A stretch of DNA of 30,643 bases from MVYY01 sp035369865 (GTDB lineage Bacteria > Bacteroidota > Bacteroidia > Bacteroidales > Paludibacteraceae). Where the stretch lies: NCBI GenBank assembly GCA_035369865.1, contig DAOOVG010000015.1, forward strand, positions 1 to 30,643. The letters are read 5' to 3'. Shown here in pieces: positions 26,701 to 30,643 of the stretch. A model generated the notes under the pieces. That model made no database searches, was not told the origin of the DNA, and was given only the letters and a program-made list of their open reading frames with translations. A program made the translations under genes and the position numbers. Numbering within the stretch: the stretch's first letter is position 1; every line of letters begins with the position of its first letter.

Positions 26701-26917
26701 TTTGAGAATAAAAAATTTACAAATCGGATATTCTCTCCCACAAAAATTTGTAAACACCATAGGAATGAAATCTGCAAGGGTTTCTGTATCAGGATCAAAT
26801 CTCTATACCTGGGCAAGTAAACGTTTAAATGGTCTCGACCCTGAAGCACCTGATGTTTGTAATGGTTATTATCCGCAACAACAAACTTATTCCTTCGGAA
26901 TTAACTTAACTTTCTAA
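23774..26917 (+). CDS. SusC-family TonB-dependent outer-membrane transporter
   Basis: 1047 residues, usual SusC size. Signal peptide about 1-31 (SMSAQ). A carboxypeptidase-regulatory-like domain follows (about 34-110, 'IQGKVIDQNNEPLTGVTV ... FVGYQKQEV'). The plug begins at the conserved VVVVGYGTQKK (about 114-124), with MIIVDGVP and the ILKDAAAAAVYGIQGANGVI segment, then the barrel, ending in the aromatic YSFGINLTF. No extra N-terminal STN domain, so it is not expected to signal to an ECF sigma factor. With the SusD-like protein 27 bases downstream it forms the lid-and-barrel importer for large oligosaccharides. All landmarks intact. Confidence 0.96.
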   Translation: MKNKNLSKLEFRGLKVFVLLGMLICTLSMSAQINIQGKVIDQNNEPLTGVTVMIKGTSMGTITDINGNFSLSIPDQKAVLVFSFVGYQKQEVPVGTSRQLTITMIEEPKLLQEVVVVGYGTQKKVSVTGSISQISGAEMLKAPPVNLSQMLGGRVTGLVTRQSSGIPGSDDASMVIRGITTTSGATDPMIIVDGVPRSFNQLDPNEIESISILKDAAAAAVYGIQGANGVILVTTKKGVEMKPQITYSGNFEINQNTSFPKFMDGPQYAYYWNKALEMDEQAPVFTEEMVNKMINGDPDGIYGNTNWVDEIFQTGQTQHHNLSATGGTKDVKYYMMVGYYDQKGNVKNFDFNRYNVRSNIDANIVKGLTANFNIGARKENRHSPYFGAGKNEYMSIIQQAIRAHPYVPLTYNGLPTATKTASAQVSPVAARDLSGFNDSEMSVFQSNFALNWEIPWLKGLSARAMGSFDRDYTHSKIFKTPFQVSLASRPTPTYPSLKYETMYPVAIGNIATMHEGFAEATRITFQGQINYAQTFGKHDISALALWEQSNYIYKQFNVNVKDFDFYDFAELNHAKSIADQNQFSGSSKTSPRAGLVFRASYAYEQKYLLEVSGRYDGSYRFSPETRWSLFPAASIGWRISEENFFKEAAPFVTNLKLRASAGQLGNDAASPEFAYLRTMAWVSEDPSVVIGDIPQKALMTSGVPSNNTWEVTTTYNAGFDLLMWNGLLGMEFDWFYKLTTDILRSQAGIWPPSVGGNFPSVINAGKVDARGFDLVLTHENKINQFNYGARLSLNWARNRILNIDDSPNIPDYLKRNGLQVGMKDGFVSLGLFKSDEEAAMYPTVREGAKGGDIRYKDLNGDGKITYDQDRAWIAKSNIPELMGGLDLHGSWNNVDFSILFSGAAFCDIALMGNYEGIGWDNTEFTRPFYHDGNSPLSLVENAWTYENPDAKFPRLSTQTRWNNNWASTFWIVDGSYLRIKNLQIGYSLPQKFVNTIGMKSARVSVSGSNLYTWASKRLNGLDPEAPDVCNGYYPQQQTYSFGINLTF

Positions 26918-26944
26918 TTTTTTGACATTTAAAATATTCACTAT

Positions 26945-28579
26945 ATGAAAAAGAAAATATTTAAATTAACAATTCTATCCTTCATGGCACTTTTAACTGG
27001 TTGTAGTGATTGGGATTACCTTGATCCAGTGCCAACCGATAGATATTCAGACAAGATGGTATGGCAAAGTGAAAAAAATGCTGATTTATATCTAAATGGT
27101 TTTTACACCTATGTTAATACTTATGGTAATTTTGGGAATGGACAATTTGGCGGATTATTAACAGAAGGTTTAACGGATATGTTAAAATATGGTTCAAATA
27201 CTGCCGGAGATGGGACTCCAAACGATTATGCTGTTGAACCTTCAAAAATAACTCCCGATCAAAATTTATTAGGTGTATGGGGAGATGCTTACAATAGAAT
27301 CCGGCGTGTCAATGAATTTATTGAAGGTCTTAAAAAATATGCTGCCTTCTCCGACGATGTAAAAAATCGATATGAAGCACAAGCCCGTTTTTTTAGGGCA
27401 TACCTTTATCATCAATTGGTCATCCGTCATGGAACTGCTATTTTGCTCGATGCTCCCACTACCAATAAAAATAATCCTTTGAGTTCGGAAGAAGAATGTT
27501 GGAATTTTATTGAAGCCGATTTGGATTTTGCCAGCAGGTATTTACCGGTTCAGTGGGATAATGCAAATAAAGGCAGACTTACGAAAGGTGCGGCTTTTGC
27601 TTTTAAATCCCGTACGATGTTGTTTGCCAAACGTTGGGAAAAAGCAAAAGTAGCGGCTGATTCAGTTTTTGCTTTAAATATTTATGAATTAGCTCCTACT
27701 TATAAAGATGCATTTACATCTTATATGAAAACCGGAAATAAAGAATCTATTTTAGAATTTAATTATGCTTTACCTAATCCTTCTCATAACTTTGACCGAC
27801 AATATGCACCCGGTGGTGACGAAGCTGAAATGGGTGGGAAAGCCACTCCTACACAAGAAATGGTAGAAGAATACGAATTAGCTACAGGAGGTAAACCAAA
27901 TTGGAATAATTGGCATGATCCTAATGGTACTAACGAAACACCTCCTTATGCACAATTAGAACCTCGTTTCCATGCTTCCATCTTGTATAATGGTGCCAGC
28001 TGGAAAGGAAGAACTATTGAGCCCTATGTGGGAGGTAGGGATGGCTTTATACAATATGGAGATGAACAATATCCCAAAGGAAAAACAACCACAGGATATT
28101 ACCTCAAAAAATGGCTTGATGAAAACAATACCGATTTAGTAAATATTAGAAGTACACAGCCATGGATTGAAATTCGTTTAGCTGAAGTATATTTAAATCA
28201 TGCAGAAGCTTGTGCCATGTTAGGGGAAAGTAATTTAGCAAATCAAGATCTCGCTACTATAAGGGCACGAGTTGGACTACCCCATACTACAAAAACAGGT
28301 AATGATCTAATTGAAGCTATTAGGCATGAACGAAAAATAGAATTAGCTTTTGAAGATAAATATTATTGGGATTTACGTCGCTGGAGAATTGCTCATCAAG
28401 TTTTAACGGGAGTACGTTTTCATGGTTTACGGATAGAAAAAGCAGGTAATCAATTTATCTATAAGTATGTGGAATGTGACGATCGCAACAGGCAATTCCC
28501 TGAAAAATTGTATATACTTCCTATCCCATCAAATGAAATAGCAAATAATTTAGCAATTAGGCAAATTGGAGAATGGTAA
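26945..28579 (+). CDS. SusD-family outer-membrane glycan-binding lipoprotein
   Basis: 544 residues, typical of SusD (RagB/SusD) proteins. Lipobox LLTGC with Cys20, followed by SDWDYLDPVPTDR, a standard start of the mature protein. Helical TPR-like scaffold segments are seen, for example 'RYEAQARFFRAYLYHQLV' (about 140-157) and, near the C-terminus, 'WIEIRLAEVYLNHAEA' and 'IRHERKIELAFEDKYYWDLRRW', both hallmarks of the family. It sits on the cell surface as the lid of the SusC barrel and selects the substrate. Which glycan it binds cannot be read from the sequence. Confidence 0.96.
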   Translation: MKKKIFKLTILSFMALLTGCSDWDYLDPVPTDRYSDKMVWQSEKNADLYLNGFYTYVNTYGNFGNGQFGGLLTEGLTDMLKYGSNTAGDGTPNDYAVEPSKITPDQNLLGVWGDAYNRIRRVNEFIEGLKKYAAFSDDVKNRYEAQARFFRAYLYHQLVIRHGTAILLDAPTTNKNNPLSSEEECWNFIEADLDFASRYLPVQWDNANKGRLTKGAAFAFKSRTMLFAKRWEKAKVAADSVFALNIYELAPTYKDAFTSYMKTGNKESILEFNYALPNPSHNFDRQYAPGGDEAEMGGKATPTQEMVEEYELATGGKPNWNNWHDPNGTNETPPYAQLEPRFHASILYNGASWKGRTIEPYVGGRDGFIQYGDEQYPKGKTTTGYYLKKWLDENNTDLVNIRSTQPWIEIRLAEVYLNHAEACAMLGESNLANQDLATIRARVGLPHTTKTGNDLIEAIRHERKIELAFEDKYYWDLRRWRIAHQVLTGVRFHGLRIEKAGNQFIYKYVECDDRNRQFPEKLYILPIPSNEIANNLAIRQIGEW

Positions 28580-28591
28580 AAAACTTAAATT

Positions 28592-30283
28592 ATGAAAAAA
28601 TACATATTTTTATTTATTACAAGCCTCACCTTGATGTGTCTTTTTCATTCATGTGAGGAACCCGAAGAAATTCAAAGAATAGATACAGAAAGTAATTCGG
28701 GTATTATGCAATTGGTATGTACCTTTATGGATGGAACCGGAGAGTTTACTGTTGATACCACAATAAATAAGTATCCATTTCAAGATGGTGATACAGTAAA
28801 AATTATTGTTCCTTGGTTTTATCCACCAGAAAGTACTAATGAGACAAGCATTGATAAAATGAAAATAAAAGCGAGCTTGCCAAATAATGTTTACGTATCA
28901 CCGCCTTTTGATATTATTGATTTAACAAAAGTAACACCATATACAGTTACTTCTCCAAGTGGTAGGAAAATTACTATTTATATTACAGGGGTTCGTAAGA
29001 AAAGTTCAGAAGCGATGATAAAAGAATTTGAACTACCCGCTGTAGGATTAAAAGGTTTTATTTTAGAAGAACAAAATTTTATTGGTATTGTAAGTGGAGG
29101 AATGGATTTATCAAATCAGAAACCAAAAATAACCATTTCATATCACGCTACCATTTCTCCCGATACTTCTATAGCACAAAATTTCAATGAACCAGTAATT
29201 TACACTGTCACAGCCTTTGATGGAACTCAACGAACTTACACAGTGAGTCCTTTCACACCCAAAAAGGTAGCTTATGGCATTCGTCCAGCAAGTGCGCGGC
29301 AACTATGGTTTAAAAGTTTAGGAGAAATGGGGTTACCTCCTGCTGACCATTATTCAACGGCAATTGCTGTGAGTGGTAATTATTTGGTAATTAATACCCG
29401 CAATCAAGATAATGTCTATGTAGATCGTTTTTCTGGGGAACCAAAAGGAAGAATGCAGTTAGGTCCTATTAAGGGTTCTTTAACAAATTTCTTTGCCACA
29501 AGTGATTCAGTAGGACATATTCTTATTTGCAATTTAGTGCCTAATGCAGGAGCAAATTTCAAGGTATATAAGTTTAATAACGTAAATGATGCAAATCCAG
29601 TTTTATTAATAAATTGGCCTACCGGTGGAATAGCTATGGGAAGAAAAATGTCTGTTAGAGGTAATCTTGATGGCGATGCTTTAATTACTGTTACTCAAAT
29701 GAATTCAAAAATAGTTCATATTTGGGAAGTTAAAAATGGAGAAATTCAATCTGCAGCTGATGGAGGTCCTACCCGTTCTATTTCAGTGGCTTTTACAAGT
29801 GATTGGACCTTACAAAGTGATGCAGTAGCTCGCTTAGCTACTTATCCTTCAATTTTATTTATTAGCGGTTATCCAAGTAGTTTTGGGGCTGTTAATGCCG
29901 ATGGAAGTGTGTTGGCACTTTATGATCTGGAGGGTGCGGGTTACAACTCTAATTTCGTTCCACAGTCATTGGATTATGCAATTTTTAATGGAGCTCATTA
30001 TCTTGCTCAAACTATTGTAGCTCTTTATGGAGGTGCTAATAATTGTCATTTATATGATGTCACTATTCCAACAAACCTTTTATTGGCACCTAAAGATCCA
30101 CGTTTATTAGTGTTTAGTTCTCCTCCGAATGTAGTAACTGACAATACAAATGCAACCGGTGATGTAGCAATTAAAGTTTCGGATGATGGTTATAAAATGA
30201 TTATGTACATGCTTATTACCAATTTTGGTGTAGGAGCGTATGAATTTGATTGTATTGATGTAGATAACATTTTTGGCGAATAA
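28592..30283 (+). CDS. Surface lipoprotein: DUF5018-like N-terminal part plus propeller-like C-terminal part
   Basis: 563 residues, start 12 bases after the SusD stop. Lipobox FHSC with Cys21, followed by acidic EEPEE, in keeping with surface export. Residues about 35-225 hold two Ig-like units, each ending in a similar strand (YTVTSPSGRKITIYITG and YTVTAFDGTQRTYTV), resembling DUF5018. Residues about 230-563 form a strand-rich propeller-like part (DUF4623-like) parallel to the T9SS-sorted protein at 20829: both start with LW.KS, have a central 'ANFKVYKF'/'TNFKIYMY' block and end in 'GVGAYEF'/'GFGAYKV'. Likely an accessory glycan-binding protein (SusE/F position). No catalytic motif is seen. 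Confidence 0.8.
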   Translation: MKKYIFLFITSLTLMCLFHSCEEPEEIQRIDTESNSGIMQLVCTFMDGTGEFTVDTTINKYPFQDGDTVKIIVPWFYPPESTNETSIDKMKIKASLPNNVYVSPPFDIIDLTKVTPYTVTSPSGRKITIYITGVRKKSSEAMIKEFELPAVGLKGFILEEQNFIGIVSGGMDLSNQKPKITISYHATISPDTSIAQNFNEPVIYTVTAFDGTQRTYTVSPFTPKKVAYGIRPASARQLWFKSLGEMGLPPADHYSTAIAVSGNYLVINTRNQDNVYVDRFSGEPKGRMQLGPIKGSLTNFFATSDSVGHILICNLVPNAGANFKVYKFNNVNDANPVLLINWPTGGIAMGRKMSVRGNLDGDALITVTQMNSKIVHIWEVKNGEIQSAADGGPTRSISVAFTSDWTLQSDAVARLATYPSILFISGYPSSFGAVNADGSVLALYDLEGAGYNSNFVPQSLDYAIFNGAHYLAQTIVALYGGANNCHLYDVTIPTNLLLAPKDPRLLVFSSPPNVVTDNTNATGDVAIKVSDDGYKMIMYMLITNFGVGAYEFDCIDVDNIFGE

Positions 30284-30292
30284 GTCGATCGT

Positions 30293-30333
30293 AATTAACA
30301 TATCTCGTTTTTTTAAAACGAGATATGTTAATT
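30293..30333 (+). terminator. Perfect 19-base hairpin between the lipoprotein and GHL10 genes
   Basis: Arms AATTAACATATCTCGTTTT (30293-30311) and its exact complement (30315-30333) around a three-base TTT loop, starting 9 bases after the stop. The T-run after the stem is weak. The right arm fills the space between a T-run at the -33 position and a TATCTTTG -7 box, so the hairpin could equally be an operator or an attenuating element for the next gene. Confidence 0.7.
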
Positions 30334-30341
30334 TATCTTTG
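30334..30341 (+). promoter_or_regulatory. -7 box of the GHL10-like gene
   Basis: TATCTTTG matches TAnnTTTG and directly abuts the right arm of the hairpin. Nineteen bases upstream is a T-run rather than TTG. The start point would be near 30348, leaving only about ten bases of leader before the ATG. Confidence 0.5.
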
Positions 30342-30357
30342 TAATATCCATAATTTT

Positions 30358-30643
30358 ATGAAGAAATATTGTGGCTTTTGTTTAATTTTGTTTTTGATAA
30401 TTCAATTTTTTTCGTGTAAGGATGCAGAACATCCTTTACCTGAATGGGAATGGGATGATAGTACTTATACCCTTTTGCCAGTAGAAAAAAAACCTAAAAT
30501 TCTCTGGATTGATGCCTCTGCTAATTTTAAGTATTTTGCTAACAGTCAAGAAAATATTCAATTTTACCTTGAAAAAACAAAAGATGCAGGATTTACAGAA
30601 ATTATTGTCGATGTACGAGGAACCTCCGGAGATGTGCTTTATC
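30358..30643 (+). CDS. GHL10-type glycosyl-hydrolase-like lipoprotein, N-terminal fragment
   Basis: Open from ATG 30358 to the window edge (95 codons), cut off at the right. Signal sequence MKKYCGFCLILFLIIQFFSC with the lipobox Cys20. The mature start (PLPEWEWDD) leads into KPKILWIDASANF (about 45-57) and 'TKDAGFTEIIVDVRGTSGDVLY' (about 74-95). These are the first strand and helix of the barrel in the GHL10 ('family 10 glycosylhydrolase-like', DUF187-type) proteins that often sit in Bacteroidetes glycan loci. It would be the only enzyme-like surface protein of this locus visible here. The catalytic acids lie outside the window. Confidence 0.75.
   Translation, partial: MKKYCGFCLILFLIIQFFSCKDAEHPLPEWEWDDSTYTLLPVEKKPKILWIDASANFKYFANSQENIQFYLEKTKDAGFTEIIVDVRGTSGDVLY

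Overview
The window looks like an AT-rich chromosomal segment from the Bacteroidota, most likely the order Bacteroidales. Four things support this. There is a SusC/SusD outer-membrane pair. One protein carries a type IX secretion (T9SS) C-terminal sorting domain. Many lipoproteins have the cysteine of their lipobox near residue 20. Promoters of the Bacteroidetes sigma-ABfr type (TTG near -33, TAnnTTTG near -7) recur upstream of genes. I cannot name a genus.

Left part (1-9.1 kb): the 5' part of a tRNA-Val(UAC) with its own promoter lies on the minus strand. Next come three minus-strand genes: a DUF4251 lipoprotein, a cytoplasmic GH13 alpha-amylase-family enzyme and a lipoprotein with a zinc-metallopeptidase motif. 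A gene-poor gap follows, holding the wreck of an ISAs1-type transposase. Then come an LTxxQ (Spy/CpxP-like) periplasmic protein and trmN6 (plus strand), and comB and pckA (minus strand). pckA has a clear promoter and a clear terminator.

Middle (9.4-17.8 kb): a plus-strand housekeeping cluster dut - TPR lipoprotein - DUF4292 lipoprotein - EnvC-like protein is followed by a gap with a decayed IS630-type transposase. After that come a lone 2H phosphoesterase and a compact operon: ABC ATPase - ABC membrane protein - YtrA-type GntR regulator - 54-residue membrane peptide. A near-perfect inverted repeat directly after the operon's -7 box is a likely GntR operator.

Right part (17.8 kb to end): a polysaccharide-utilisation-like locus. 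A ROK-family repressor is divergent from an AGE-family sugar 2-epimerase. Downstream are a secreted T9SS-sorted propeller-like (DUF4623-like) protein, a multi-pass DUF5009/heparan-glucosaminide acetyltransferase-like protein, SusC, SusD, a DUF5018-like surface lipoprotein whose C-terminal half resembles the T9SS protein, and the start of a GHL10-type glycosyl-hydrolase-like lipoprotein cut by the window edge. ROK plus AGE plus an aminosugar acetyltransferase homologue suggests a glycan containing N-acetylated amino sugars. This is inference; no classical polysaccharide-cleaving enzyme is visible in the window.

The most interesting part is the right-hand locus, with two related propeller-like proteins delivered to the surface by different routes, and the unusual hairpin/promoter arrangement before the GHL10 gene. 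I see no CRISPR array, phage, defence system or intact mobile element.
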